DNA of 58,430 nucleotides from Bryobacterales bacterium (GCA_028819235.1 JAPPMC010000150.1:1-58430); one strand, 5' to 3'; shown: positions 25,985 to 34,976, counted from the first letter of the stretch. Translations and numbers: made by a program. The notes: generated by a model not told the origin, from the letters alone.

Positions 25985-27358
25985 GTGCTGAGCCGCCGGG
26001 ACTTTCTCGCATCGGCCGGAACGTTGGGCGCAGCTTGCTCACGAAGCTCAACTGCCAGGCCCAACATCCTGTTCCTGATGCCCGATCAGTGGCGGGGCAT
26101 GGATCTCGGCGCGATGGGCAATCCGGACGTTCAGACGCCCAACATGGATGCCCTGGCCTCCGGCGGGGCCCTGCTCTCGAATGTGACCGCCAATTGCCCG
26201 GTCTGCTGCCCGGCCAGAGGTACGCTGCTTACCGGCAGGTTCGGCCACCAGCATCGGGTTGACGTCAACGATGCGCCCTTGCCGGACGCCGAACTGACCA
26301 TCGCGGAGATCGCCCAAGACCACGGGTATCGCACGGCATTCGCCGGAAAGTGGCACTTGGAAGGCGGCAAGCGCCTTCCCGGTTTTGTAAAGCCCGCCCG
26401 CCGCCAGGGGTTTCAGCGCTGGGCCGCCAACATCTGTAGCCACTCCTACTGGAACATGCACTATTTCCGGGACTCGCCGGATCCCATTCCGATCGACGGC
26501 TACTCCGCTAAGGCCTTCACCGACGAGACGATCTCATTCATCCGGCGAGATCCCAACACGCCGTTCTTGGCCTATCTCCAGTGGGGCCCGCCACACAACC
26601 CCTACGTGGCACCGCCCGAGTATATGGCTCTCTACGAGCCCGAACGGCTGCGCATGCGCGAAAACTGGCGGGGCCCAGTGGAATTCCGGCCAAACCGCAC
26701 CATCGGCAGCAGAGCCGACATTGCCGGTTACTATGCCGCCATCACATTCCTGGACCACGAGGTGGGCAGAATCGTCTCGGCTCTGCGGGAGACGGGGCAG
26801 TTCCGCAACACGATCATCGTCATCACGTCGGACCACGGAGACATGCTGGGGTCCCAAGGCACCTACCTGAAGCGCAAGCCTTGGGCGGAATCGCTACACG
26901 TTCCGGGGATCGTGCACTGGCCCGACGGTGTTGTGCCGGCTCAGGTCTTGTCCGTGCCGTTCTCCCACGTGGATTTTGTGCCGACGATGCTCGGACTGGC
27001 GGGTATGGCCGTCCCGTCAGTGGTGGCGGGCACCGATCTTTCGCGCCACATCTCAGACTCCACTCGATCCCAGCCGTCGGGACTGCCCGAGTCCGTCTAC
27101 GCTCAGAGCTACACGCCAACGGAACGCGGCGAGCACCCGCCTTGGCGTGCCGTTCGGTCGCGGCGGTACACCTATGCCCGCCATCAGCACGGGCCTTGGC
27201 TGCTGTACGACAACGATTCGGATCCCTACCAGATGCGCAATCTGGCAGACGATCCGCAACATGCCGCAGTGATGGCCCGCCTCGACGACCTCACGATGGA
27301 CTGGTTTCGGCGGACGGGCGACGACTGGCGGGAGCGCCGAGACCTACCCTACCGATAG
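25985..27358 (+). CDS. Sulfatase (formylglycine-dependent, S1 family)
   Basis: 457-residue arylsulfatase-family enzyme, probably exported (N-terminal SRRDFLASAG resembles a Tat motif). The modification motif CCPARGTLLTGR places the formylglycine precursor at Cys74; metal and substrate residues appear in NILFLMPDQWRG, GKWHLEGGKR and ITSDHGDMLG. The C-terminal subdomain is present. It requires a formylglycine-generating enzyme, not seen here. Monocistronic, GTG start. The target sulfate ester is unknown; the fucose-type genes upstream make a sulfated polysaccharide plausible. Confidence 0.92.
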   Translation: MLSRRDFLASAGTLGAACSRSSTARPNILFLMPDQWRGMDLGAMGNPDVQTPNMDALASGGALLSNVTANCPVCCPARGTLLTGRFGHQHRVDVNDAPLPDAELTIAEIAQDHGYRTAFAGKWHLEGGKRLPGFVKPARRQGFQRWAANICSHSYWNMHYFRDSPDPIPIDGYSAKAFTDETISFIRRDPNTPFLAYLQWGPPHNPYVAPPEYMALYEPERLRMRENWRGPVEFRPNRTIGSRADIAGYYAAITFLDHEVGRIVSALRETGQFRNTIIVITSDHGDMLGSQGTYLKRKPWAESLHVPGIVHWPDGVVPAQVLSVPFSHVDFVPTMLGLAGMAVPSVVAGTDLSRHISDSTRSQPSGLPESVYAQSYTPTERGEHPPWRAVRSRRYTYARHQHGPWLLYDNDSDPYQMRNLADDPQHAAVMARLDDLTMDWFRRTGDDWRERRDLPYR

Positions 27359-27385
27359 GGAAGCCGGGCTGTGCCTCCCCGCGCC

Positions 27386-27823
27386 TCAGTTGGGGCGGAG
27401 TGTCGCTTCCTCGCCAAACTCGCCCATTATGCGGCGTCGCCCTGAATAGCCTTCCTCGGTCGAATGCCACCATTCGATCCTCGGCTCGCCCAGCTTCCAG
27501 CACAGGTAAACCTCGACGCCGTCAAGCAGGGCCGGGAAGTCAAGCAGCCCCATGTCCAAGTCCTTGACCAGACACCCGCTGCGCTGGATCTCTGACACCT
27601 TTTTTTCGATAGAGTGCACCAGCGAGACGCGCTCGAGCCGTTGGTGCGCCACCTGAGCGGGGTTGACCTCTGCCCCGCCTGTCATGCAAATGCGCGCCGA
27701 CAGGTCGCTCATGGCTTGATCAATCGCCTCAACCCGCTCCTTGTCCGCAATTGCCTCTGTCAAGCCCTCCTTGATCGTTGGGAGCAGCCCTTCGGCCTCC
27801 CGTAGGGTGAAATAGCGCGGCAT
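27386..27823 (-). CDS. DUF2203 family protein
   Basis: 145-residue protein of the DUF2203 family. It starts MPRYFTLREAEGLLP, the conserved N-terminus, is helical and charged in the middle, and ends in the family block GLLDFPALLDGVEVYLCWKLGEPRIEWWH. ATG 27823 has GGAG 8 bases upstream, so it is preferred to GTG 27832. Function unknown. Converges with the sulfatase. Confidence 0.85.
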   Translation of the reverse strand: MPRYFTLREAEGLLPTIKEGLTEAIADKERVEAIDQAMSDLSARICMTGGAEVNPAQVAHQRLERVSLVHSIEKKVSEIQRSGCLVKDLDMGLLDFPALLDGVEVYLCWKLGEPRIEWWHSTEEGYSGRRRIMGEFGEEATLRPN

Positions 27824-27899
27824 GTCAAGCACTCCTTTCCCGAGGCACTTTCCCCCACTGTATCAGAAATCTTCCGGAATGTTCTGCGGCTGAGGGGCT

Positions 27900-28625
27900 T
27901 CAGGCTGGCTTTGACACCAGGGCCGCCTGCATTGACTGCCGAACCTTGGTCATCAGGGCGAGGCGGTCTCCCTCGGCTAGCCCCGCCGTCGGCACGGGCG
28001 TGTGGAACGAAAGGGTGAGGACGCCTGGCCGCAGGTGTCTCGCGCCCTTCGGCATGAGCGCCCGCGCGTTGTGCACGGTGATCGGCACGACGGGAACGCC
28101 GGTCTCGATCGCCATCTGAAATGGCCCGGTCCGGAATGGCAACAGTTCTTCGGTCGGGTTGCGCGTACCCTCAGGGAAGACAAGCATTGAGATTCCAGAC
28201 TGTAGCGTTTGGGTTGCGTCTCGGAGGGCTTGCCTCCGCGATTGCTTTGCTCCGCGGTCGACAGGAATGAATCCGCCCATGCGCATCGTGTACCCCAGCA
28301 GCGGAATGCGCCCCAGTGAGTCCTTGATGATGACCGCCACTCTAGGCAGCACGGCGAATAACGCCGGGGCCTCCACGTTGCTGACGTGGTTGGCCACGAA
28401 GACACAGCACGGGTGCAGGCGTGCTCGTTCCGGGCTGAGCAGCCTCAGCCGGACACCCGAAAGGGCGAGACCAACGCGGCAGCCCTGCCGCGCCATCCAG
28501 TAGATCGGCCTGATCGACCTTGTCAGCCAAGTGAGAGGTACGAACAGGGGCACTATGATCGCGACGTACAGCAGGATGAATGGATACGTCAGCAGGTAGG
28601 AGCGCCACATTCGGATTTCCAGCAT
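27900..28625 (-). CDS. plsC: 1-acyl-sn-glycerol-3-phosphate acyltransferase-like protein (PlsC)
   Basis: Membrane acyltransferase that would make phosphatidic acid from lysophosphatidate. 241 residues: a hydrophobic N-terminal segment (about 8-35), motif I NHVSNVEA (His80), GGFIPVDRG (motif II), FPEGTR (151-155, motif III) and VPVVPITVHN (motif IV). Motif I is normally H-X4-D; here it is H-X4-E (Glu85), a conservative but notable change in the catalytic dyad. Could be another lysolipid acyltransferase of the same family. Confidence 0.85.
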   Translation of the reverse strand: MLEIRMWRSYLLTYPFILLYVAIIVPLFVPLTWLTRSIRPIYWMARQGCRVGLALSGVRLRLLSPERARLHPCCVFVANHVSNVEAPALFAVLPRVAVIIKDSLGRIPLLGYTMRMGGFIPVDRGAKQSRRQALRDATQTLQSGISMLVFPEGTRNPTEELLPFRTGPFQMAIETGVPVVPITVHNARALMPKGARHLRPGVLTLSFHTPVPTAGLAEGDRLALMTKVRQSMQAALVSKPA

Positions 28626-29196
28626 CCTAGCACCCGGCCCCTGGCCTCTGCGTTAACCGTAGGACCCGCCGCGTCGCGCCCCGCGGTCGGCGGTTGGGGC
28701 TCGCCAATGCGGGTCGCCGCGACCGCCGAGCCAGCCAGCGACCTATAGTTCCGGGGGCGTCCGGCTGCCCGCGGTCACGCAAAGCCCGCTGGTGGCGCTG
28801 GGCAATGGAGGCGGCGCCCGGGGTAGGGCGGTGGTCGCCGGCTTTGCCGTGATGCGCCGGCATTCGCTCTCATGCGCGAATGGCCCGTCCAGCGCGGGTC
28901 AGGGATCAGAATGAGGCACGCATTGGCTGCAATGCGGACGTTGGCATCGTCGGAATTCTCGAGGACATGGCCCGGGAATCGTCCGATCTGGAAGTGCCGG
29001 GAAGCTGCCAGGAACGCGCACCTTGCGGGGAAAGTGCGTGGTCCTTTTATCTGCTGATTGGAGGTCCGAATCGTCCCCTCGCAGCGGCTTGCGGGGTCGG
29101 CGCTGCTATCATGCAGAGAGGATGATCTGCCGCCCACTGTTTGGCATTGGGCAGCTTAGATTCCGTGTGCCGGGTGCAGTCCCGGAGGTGAGAGAA
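28626..29196. other. Intergenic region upstream of hpf
   Basis: 571 bp with several short overlapping frames on both strands and no recognisable coding sequence or RNA. The hpf gene often follows rpoN; no sigma-54 gene is visible here. The ribosome binding site of hpf (GGAGG at 29184-29188) marks the right edge. Confidence 0.4.
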
Positions 29197-29769
29197 GTGA
29201 GAATCGATTACTCGGGCCTTAAGGCTGCGCTTTCGGATCGGGACCGCAGCAAGCTGCAGCGTAAACTCTTCAAGATCCAACGTATCCTTACGCGCAGGGG
29301 CGAGTTGCAGTCGCAGATTCGCCTTTCTCGGCAGCGCCACTTATGCGCCGCCGAAGTCACGCTCCGCGCCAAGAGGCACACGCTGGTCGTGGCAGGCACG
29401 GGCAGCACTCCCTTCTTGGCCACGCTCGGTGCGCTTGACAAGCTGGAGAAGCAGGCGATTCGCCATCGCCGCAAGATCATCGACACACATCGGCCCGGCC
29501 GCCAGCGCGATTCGCCCTCGCCCCTCGTGGAGCTCTACATGCGCCAAACGGGCGCGGTTCCGCAGTCGACCGTGGAACCGCCTGACCGGAGTCCCCGGAT
29601 CGTGCGCTCCGTTGGGATCGAGCCGAAGCCAATGACGCCAGACGAAGCCTTGCTGCTGCTGGAGGGTGGCCGCCGGGACTTCGTCCCTTACCGCGACGCC
29701 ACCACCGGTAAGGTCAGCGTGCTGGTGCGCCGCCGGGACGGAGACGCCGAACTCGTAGAGGGTGACTAG
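29197..29769 (+). CDS. hpf: Ribosome hibernation promoting factor, long form
   Basis: Binds the 30S subunit and dimerises ribosomes in stationary phase. 190 residues: the N-terminal S30AE domain (RIDYSGLKAALSD...AEVTLRAKRHTLVVAG...LDKLEKQAIRHRRKI), a linker (about 100-130) and the C-terminal dimerisation domain (PMTPDEALLLLEGGRRDFVPYRDATTGKVSVLVRRRDG). GTG 29197 is chosen for its GGAGG 8 bases upstream. The domain 1 sequence is somewhat divergent. Followed 2 bp later by rapZ, a common pairing. Confidence 0.9.
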   Translation: MRIDYSGLKAALSDRDRSKLQRKLFKIQRILTRRGELQSQIRLSRQRHLCAAEVTLRAKRHTLVVAGTGSTPFLATLGALDKLEKQAIRHRRKIIDTHRPGRQRDSPSPLVELYMRQTGAVPQSTVEPPDRSPRIVRSVGIEPKPMTPDEALLLLEGGRRDFVPYRDATTGKVSVLVRRRDGDAELVEGD

Positions 29770-29771
29770 CC

Positions 29772-30662
29772 TTGGGGCGAGTGCCGGCGGCGGTCGCGCT
29801 GGCCCGCAGTGCGCGCCTCGCCGTCGTGACCGGCCTGAGCGGGTCGGGAAAAGGCACGGTGCTCCGGGCGCTCGAGGACATGGGCTTCTACACCGTGGAC
29901 AACTTGCCCGTCGATCTGATGTTGCCTTTCGCGGACTCCGGGCCGTTGGCGGATTCTTCGGTCCGGGCAGCGCTGGTCGTGGACATCCGCAGCCGCCAAG
30001 GACTAGTACGCTTTCCGCCCGTTTACAGGGAAATCCGGGCTCGCGTTTCGGTCGTGTTGATGTTCCTGGAGGCTGCCGATGCCGCCCTCCAGCGCCGCTT
30101 CAGCGAGACCCGCCGACCCCACCCAGTCGGGGGGGCCACCGTCGCCGAATGCATTGCAGCGGAGCGAGCGCTGCTTGCCCCGATCCGCGCGCTGGCGGAC
30201 ATCGAGCTCGACACAACCGACTTCAATGTTCACGACTTGCGTCGGCGGGTCATTGACGTTTTCCGCGGCGACTCCGAGGTGAGCGGCCTTCGCGTTACGG
30301 TGGGCAGCTTCGGCTTCAAGTACGGCGCTCCCGTCGACGCCGATGTTGTCCTGGACGTGCGATTCCTCCCCAATCCGCACTACGAGCCCACGCTTCGGGA
30401 GCTGACAGGGCGGACTACCGAGATTGCGCGCTTTCTCGAGTCCTACTCAGAGACCCACGAGTTCCTGGATCGCGTAATGGGCCTGCTGGAGTTCGTCGTG
30501 CCGCGCTATGCGTCCGAGGGCAAGAGCTACATCTCCATCTATCTCGGGTGCACAGGAGGCCGGCACCGGTCCGTATACCTCGCCGAAGAGGTGGCCAAAC
30601 GACTTTCGGAAGGCGGCCGTCCCGCGCGCGTCCAGCATCGCGACATCGACAAAGAGGGTTGA
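29772..30662 (+). CDS. rapZ: RNase adapter protein RapZ / YvcJ-like nucleotide-binding protein
   Basis: P-loop ATP/GTP-binding protein, 296 residues. Walker A VVTGLSGSGKGT, then ALEDMGFYTVDNLPVDLM, FSETRRPHP, ELDTTDFNVHDLR, SFGFKYGAPVDADVVLDVRFLPNPHY and the C-terminal SYISIYLGCTGGRHRSVYLAEEVA are the family signature blocks. In E. coli it tunes glmZ/GlmS; in other phyla its role is poorly known. Start is TTG 29772, with GTG 29781 as an alternative. Co-transcribed with hpf; converges with the OsmC selenoprotein candidate. Confidence 0.93.
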   Translation: MGRVPAAVALARSARLAVVTGLSGSGKGTVLRALEDMGFYTVDNLPVDLMLPFADSGPLADSSVRAALVVDIRSRQGLVRFPPVYREIRARVSVVLMFLEAADAALQRRFSETRRPHPVGGATVAECIAAERALLAPIRALADIELDTTDFNVHDLRRRVIDVFRGDSEVSGLRVTVGSFGFKYGAPVDADVVLDVRFLPNPHYEPTLRELTGRTTEIARFLESYSETHEFLDRVMGLLEFVVPRYASEGKSYISIYLGCTGGRHRSVYLAEEVAKRLSEGGRPARVQHRDIDKEG

Positions 30663-30678
30663 TAGCGACGCTCGAAGC

Positions 30679-31143
30679 CTAGATTTCCTCGATTTCCGCG
30701 CTTGTCTCGATCCCGATCGTTCCCTTTACGCTCATGGCCGCCGGGCACTTTGCCTGGTGTGTGTCCAAGGCGCGCTGGGCCCGATCCCGAGTTCCCGCGG
30801 GGATCTTGAGGTGGTAGTGCACACGGATGCGCGTGATGCGGATCACGCCGTCCACGTTCTCGATGTATCCCTCGACATCGCTCCGGACGCGGTCGGGGTG
30901 GTTGGGAATCCTGCGAACTGCCAGGGCCCCTGACAGAGTGCCGGTCAGTCAACCGCCGACCGCTGCGACCATGTGGTCCAGCGTTGCCGGCAGGTCTCGC
31001 TTCGGTTCCATTCGATAGAAGTGCTTGATGCCGCCGTGGACGCCGAACTCCAGAGGGGCATCGAACCCCTCGACAAAGGCCCTCCTCTCGGGAGGCTGGT
31101 CTTGGAAGATGCGGATCTTTGAAGTGTGGATCAACTGGCCCAT
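30679..31143 (-). CDS. OsmC-family protein with in-frame TGA at the catalytic Cys: probable selenoprotein
   Basis: OsmC/Ohr-fold thiol peroxidase-like protein, 154 residues if the TGA at 30951-30949 is read as selenocysteine (Sec65). The N-terminal half ends ...LDHMVAAVGG; the same frame continues after TGA with LTGTLSGALAVRR...VEGYIENVDGVIRITRIRVHY...THQAKCPAAMSVKG. In the family the position between GG and LTGTL is the peroxidatic cysteine, and KCP (Cys133) is the second cysteine. There is no frameshift, and both halves remain well conserved, which argues against a pseudogene. A hairpin 12 nt after the TGA fits a bacterial SECIS. ATG 31143 is the start; it lies 43 bp after the sulfatase stop. 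A recent nonsense mutation is the alternative. Confidence 0.8.
30918..30936 (-). promoter_or_regulatory. Candidate bacterial SECIS hairpin
   Basis: On the minus strand CTGTCAG-GGGCC-CTGGCAG forms a 7-bp stem (one T-G wobble), extendable to 8 bp with a GGC loop. The stem starts 12 nt and the apical loop 20 nt after the TGA, inside the distance range described for bacterial SECIS elements, and the loop begins with G as expected for SelB recognition. Confidence 0.7.
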
Positions 31144-31186
31144 GCAATAGATGGTACAGCCCAAAGAGGGGCGGGCGAGATGGGCC

Positions 31187-32653
31187 TCATGGAGCCCCGT
31201 TCGTGCGCGTCCGGCGCCACGCGGCTGTGTCGTCGATGTTGCGCCGTAATGTCTCCACATCGGGCCCCTCGCGCCCCCTCACGTAGACTGCCATGTCAGC
31301 GTCGTATTCCGCCGCCGACTCGAAGTCCTGGCCGCGGTCTCCCGTGTCGCGAATCCAATCCTCCAGCAGGCCGCGCATCTTGCCGAGCGTCTTCTGGTGG
31401 TCGGGCGACCCTGCAAGATTGCGCATCTCCCAGGGATCTTCGGCCAGGTCATAGAGCTCCTCTTGGGGTCGGGGGCTGAAGAACATCGCATCTGCCCGCT
31501 TCGGCAGTGCGCCTTCCCCGTGCAGCGCCCGAAGGGCCTTCAGGACGGCCTTGGCGTCCTTGTACCGGTTGGGCTGCAGATGCGGCCTCTCCGGCACGAA
31601 GTTACGGACGTATCGGTACCTCTCTGTGCGGACGCTCCGGATGCGGTCCACCGTCTCGTCGCAGCGGTCCCGCGCAGACACCACGAACTCTCGCGGAGCG
31701 GCATCAGGCCCAAACAACGGGCGACCCTCCATCCAGCCCGGGACGTCGATGCCAGCGAATGCCAGCGTGGTGGCCGCGACATCGATGTGCGCCACCAGAT
31801 CCTCACGGACAAGGCCCGCCTCAACCCGGTCCGGGGCGCGAACAACCAGCGGCACCTTAGTTCCCTCCTCGGTCACGAACTGTTTTCCGCGGGCGTGGCT
31901 GACACCGTGGTCGCTGAGGAAAAAGACCGCCGTGCTGCCGCTGATGCCCTCCCGCTCCAAGCGCTGCAGGATCTGGCCGACTTCCCAGTCGACGTGCTCC
32001 ACGGACTCCAGGTACTGCGCCCAGTCCGTCCGAATGTCCGGATGGTCCGGGTAGTACGGTGGCAGGGTGACCTTTTCGGGGGGAATTCCGGCCGTGCGAA
32101 CACCCCGGAGCCGTTCAAGCGAGCGTTGGTCGCGGCGCTTGCCGCCGCGCAGTTGGATCTGCGCGAAGAACGGCTGGCCGTCCGCCCTGCCGGCCCAGTC
32201 GGCTGCGTCGTAGAGGTCGGCGGAAAACTCGAAGTTGTAGTCCGTCTTGCCCTTGCGCAGGTCCCCGCTGTCCAGAAGAGTACCGTTCGTGACGTAGTAT
32301 CCTGCCCGCTGCAGGATGGCCGGCAGCGGTTCGACGCCCGGCGGAAGCTGGATGCGCAAGTCTCCACGTCCGCTGCGATGGTTGTGCGCACCGATCGTGG
32401 TCTGGTACATGCCGGTGATGATTGCCGACCGTGACGGCGAGCAGACCGGCGCGGTCACGAAAGCCCGCGTGAACTTCGCCCCTTCGGCCGCCAGCCTGTC
32501 CACGTTGGGGGTCTTGGCCACCGATTCCCGGAACGGTCCGAAGTGGTCCGACTGGTCTTCGGAGAGGATCCAGACGATGTTCGGCCGCTCTGAGGCTGGC
32601 GAGGCTGGAGTTCCGATGGTTGCCGCGACTGCGGCGGCTGCCAAGATCCGCAT
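31187..32653 (-). CDS. Sulfatase (heparan N-sulfatase-like)
   Basis: 488-residue secreted sulfatase with signal peptide (1-21). The motif CSPSRSAIITG gives Cys71 as formylglycine precursor. NIVWILSEDQSDHFG and FFLSDHGVSHARGKQFVTEEGTKVPLVVRAP are metal/active-site segments, close to the N-sulfoglucosamine sulfohydrolase-like branch. The C-terminal subdomain contains ELYDLAEDPWEMRNLAG. Lies directly upstream of the selenoprotein candidate on the same strand. Substrate not determinable from sequence. Confidence 0.9.
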   Translation of the reverse strand: MRILAAAAVAATIGTPASPASERPNIVWILSEDQSDHFGPFRESVAKTPNVDRLAAEGAKFTRAFVTAPVCSPSRSAIITGMYQTTIGAHNHRSGRGDLRIQLPPGVEPLPAILQRAGYYVTNGTLLDSGDLRKGKTDYNFEFSADLYDAADWAGRADGQPFFAQIQLRGGKRRDQRSLERLRGVRTAGIPPEKVTLPPYYPDHPDIRTDWAQYLESVEHVDWEVGQILQRLEREGISGSTAVFFLSDHGVSHARGKQFVTEEGTKVPLVVRAPDRVEAGLVREDLVAHIDVAATTLAFAGIDVPGWMEGRPLFGPDAAPREFVVSARDRCDETVDRIRSVRTERYRYVRNFVPERPHLQPNRYKDAKAVLKALRALHGEGALPKRADAMFFSPRPQEELYDLAEDPWEMRNLAGSPDHQKTLGKMRGLLEDWIRDTGDRGQDFESAAEYDADMAVYVRGREGPDVETLRRNIDDTAAWRRTRTNGAP

Positions 32654-32703
32654 TTCCGTCCCATTATGCCCTCGGCGGGGCCGGAGTTCGGGTCGCTTGG
32701 GGG

Positions 32704-33900
32704 TCAGCTTCCCGGGAAGCCGCTCAGCATCCGGGCGAGGGCGCGTCCGAAGTCTTCGGCCTTCGAGATGGTGGAGACTACCAGACCGTGGGGCCGCAGC
32801 GCCGCCTCGATCGCTCCCGTCCAGGGATAGCTCTGTGGGTTGCGGTGGAATGCAAACTGATGCAGTACGGCGGGGCGTGTGCTCGGGCGGAACTGGCCCT
32901 CTTCCAGCCTCGCTTCGCGGTCCACCTTCTGTCCGATGACCACCAGTGCGTCCGGCGCGCGGGGCCCTGCGGATAGTGAGCGCGTCAGCACGTCCTCCAG
33001 GAATCGCTTCTCACCGTCAGGATCCGCCAGCTGGTCGAAGTCGACCACTCCTCCCGGGGTCTCCTCGATCGCGTCGCCCAGCGACTCGAAGTCGAGCCGG
33101 GGCTGTCCCCGGACCTCGTACACAAGCTGCCGGTCGTAGGCATTGAATGCGATCAGGCTGAATAGGCCCAGCCGGGGCTCGGCGTGCAGGGAGCGGAGCA
33201 TTCCGACGATGCACCCGACCTCGTGGCCGCTGAGCCTGAAGCGGTCGCGCTCCAACGGGGCGACGTTGAGCAGCAGCGAGATGTGCAGTCCCCCGTCCCG
33301 GTCTGACGCTCGCGCGATGGGCGGGGCCTCGGCGAATGTGCTCTCGCTGAAGGGCGCAACGTGGTTGGGAGGCGGGGCCGCTGCGAGGCCCGCCACGGCG
33401 GGGGGCAGCCGCGCAGTGGCGGTCCAGTGAGCTGAGCAGACTTGGCCAGCGCGGTTGCGCATCAGCCAGTCGACCTCGTACTGACCCGGACCGACGATGA
33501 ATCGTCCGGGAAAGGTCGCTCTGCCGCCGCCCTCGGCGCTGGCAGGGGCGACGGGGAATGTCTGTCGGAAGAAGGCAGGCTTGCGGTCGGGGCCGGAGAC
33601 CGGCCGCACCCGGAACAGCACGCGGAGGTCGTCCCCTCCGGCGGCTATGGAGTCGGCCTGCACCTGAACGACATAGCCCGCTGTGAACTTCAGGTCGAAG
33701 CCGAGGTGCGGTTCTTGGGGCGTGACCCGGCAGGGAAGATCCTTGCGATCCTGATCGCCGGCCAGAACGGCGCGGTCGCTGGGTTGGAACCGCAGGGCCC
33801 GGCCAGGTGCGGCGTCAAACAGGTGCTGGGCGGGCAAGCTCGCCGCAACGAAGGCCATGGGCAGACCCCACCGGACCGGTCGAGTAGGCACGGGGCTCAA
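32704..33900 (-). CDS. Secreted hypothetical protein, VWA-like C-terminal half
   Basis: 398 residues with a signal-like N-terminus (GLPMAFVAASLPAQ). The N-terminal part reads as a beta-rich domain (VLFRVRPVSGPDRKPAFFRQTFPVAP; PGQYEVDWLMRNRAGQVC). The C-terminal part (LHISLLLNVAPLERD...LFSLIAFN...DALVVIGQKVDRE) has strand-helix alternation like a von Willebrand A fold, but a complete MIDAS motif is not evident. Proteins of this kind occur in Acidobacteriota as uncharacterised secreted proteins; I do not recognise a named family. GTG/ATG start overlaps the threonine aldolase stop by 4 bp, so it is the second gene of that pair. Confidence 0.65.
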   Translation of the reverse strand: MSPVPTRPVRWGLPMAFVAASLPAQHLFDAAPGRALRFQPSDRAVLAGDQDRKDLPCRVTPQEPHLGFDLKFTAGYVVQVQADSIAAGGDDLRVLFRVRPVSGPDRKPAFFRQTFPVAPASAEGGGRATFPGRFIVGPGQYEVDWLMRNRAGQVCSAHWTATARLPPAVAGLAAAPPPNHVAPFSESTFAEAPPIARASDRDGGLHISLLLNVAPLERDRFRLSGHEVGCIVGMLRSLHAEPRLGLFSLIAFNAYDRQLVYEVRGQPRLDFESLGDAIEETPGGVVDFDQLADPDGEKRFLEDVLTRSLSAGPRAPDALVVIGQKVDREARLEEGQFRPSTRPAVLHQFAFHRNPQSYPWTGAIEAALRPHGLVVSTISKAEDFGRALARMLSGFPGS

Positions 33901-34946
33901 TTCACCCTCCCGGCCCTAGAACAGGCGTCTCGGATGGCTCGGACGGCCCGCTCGCAGCCCGCGCGGTCAACGTCCTGGTGGGTCACCATGCGCACGCGTC
34001 CTGGAGCCAGAGCCAGCACGAGCACTCCGGATGCGCACAGTGCTGCCGTGAAGCCGGAGTTGGAAAGGCCGGTGCCCGAAATGTCGGCGAACAAGATGTT
34101 GGTCTCGACGTTGCCCGGGGCGACTGCCATGCCCGGCACTTCTGCGAGGGCCTCCGCAAGGAAACGGGCATTCTCGTGTGCCGCAGGAATGTTGACAGGG
34201 CTCTGGTCGAGGGCCACTAGGCCGGCTGCTGCCAGCACACCGGCCTGGCGCATGCCGCCACCCAAGGCCTTGCGCACCAAGCGTGCCTCGCCAATGAATT
34301 CCCGGGTGCCGGTCAGAAGGGATCCCACCGGGGCTCCCAGGCCTTTGGACAGGCAGAACGTCAGCGAATCCACCGTGGCCCCGATTTCGGCCACCGACAC
34401 GTCGAGGGCCGCCGCGGCATGAAAAACGCGGGCACCGTCCATGTGGACGGGGATCCCGGATTCGGCCGATCGCGACCGGATCTCCCTAAGCGCCGCCATG
34501 GAATACACCCGCCCGCCCGCTTGGTTGTGAGTGTTCTCAAGAGCGATCAGGCCCGTGCCGCGGAAGTGGTCCGAAGGCCTCCTTACGCGTGGGCGTATGG
34601 ATTCCCAGTCAAGGCGCCCGTCCGCGGCCGGAATGGATCGGGCGAGGCAGCCCGAGAACCTGGCGAGCATGCCCATCTCGTACAGGACGATGTGGGAATT
34701 CTCCTCGCAGATCACTTCCTGTCCTGGGGACGTGTGCACGGCCACGGCGATCTGGTTGCCCATCGTGCCAGAGGGCACGAAGACCGCAGCTTCCTTGCCC
34801 ACCAGTTCCGCCGCCCTGCGTTCCAGCGCGTTGACCGTCGGATCTTCCCCAAAGACGTCGTCCCCCACTTCTGCGTCGTGCATCGCACGCCGCATTGCCG
34901 GGGTCGGGCGTGTCACCGTGTCGCTGCGGAGGTCAACAGTGCTCAA
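33897..34946 (-). CDS. ltaE: Low-specificity L-threonine aldolase
   Basis: PLP-dependent enzyme cleaving L-threonine/allo-threonine to glycine and acetaldehyde. 349 residues beginning VDLRSDTVTRPT; GDDVFGEDPTV, SGTMGNQIA, HMDGARVFHAA and the PLP lysine Lys201 (TFCLSKGLGAPVGS) are characteristic. Intact and of family length. Downstream of the SDR gene and overlapping the hypothetical secreted protein gene. Confidence 0.93.
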   Translation of the reverse strand: MSTVDLRSDTVTRPTPAMRRAMHDAEVGDDVFGEDPTVNALERRAAELVGKEAAVFVPSGTMGNQIAVAVHTSPGQEVICEENSHIVLYEMGMLARFSGCLARSIPAADGRLDWESIRPRVRRPSDHFRGTGLIALENTHNQAGGRVYSMAALREIRSRSAESGIPVHMDGARVFHAAAALDVSVAEIGATVDSLTFCLSKGLGAPVGSLLTGTREFIGEARLVRKALGGGMRQAGVLAAAGLVALDQSPVNIPAAHENARFLAEALAEVPGMAVAPGNVETNILFADISGTGLSNSGFTAALCASGVLVLALAPGRVRMVTHQDVDRAGCERAVRAIRDACSRAGRVN

Positions 34947-34976
34947 TCTGCCACTCCCAAGGCGCCCAAGCGCCCG

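Noticed and set aside
30679..31143. OsmC gene as a simple pseudogene
   Set aside because: Only one interruption, located at the single catalytic position and followed by a SECIS-like hairpin; decay elsewhere is absent. Kept as alternative, not preferred.
30539..31147. 202-residue minus-strand frame across the OsmC gene
   Set aside because: It is an alternative frame with Arg/Pro/Gly-rich composition; the OsmC signature is in the frame interrupted by TGA.
31397..32434. 345-residue plus-strand frame
   Set aside because: Antisense shadow of the sulfatase gene, composition typical of GC-rich shadow frames.
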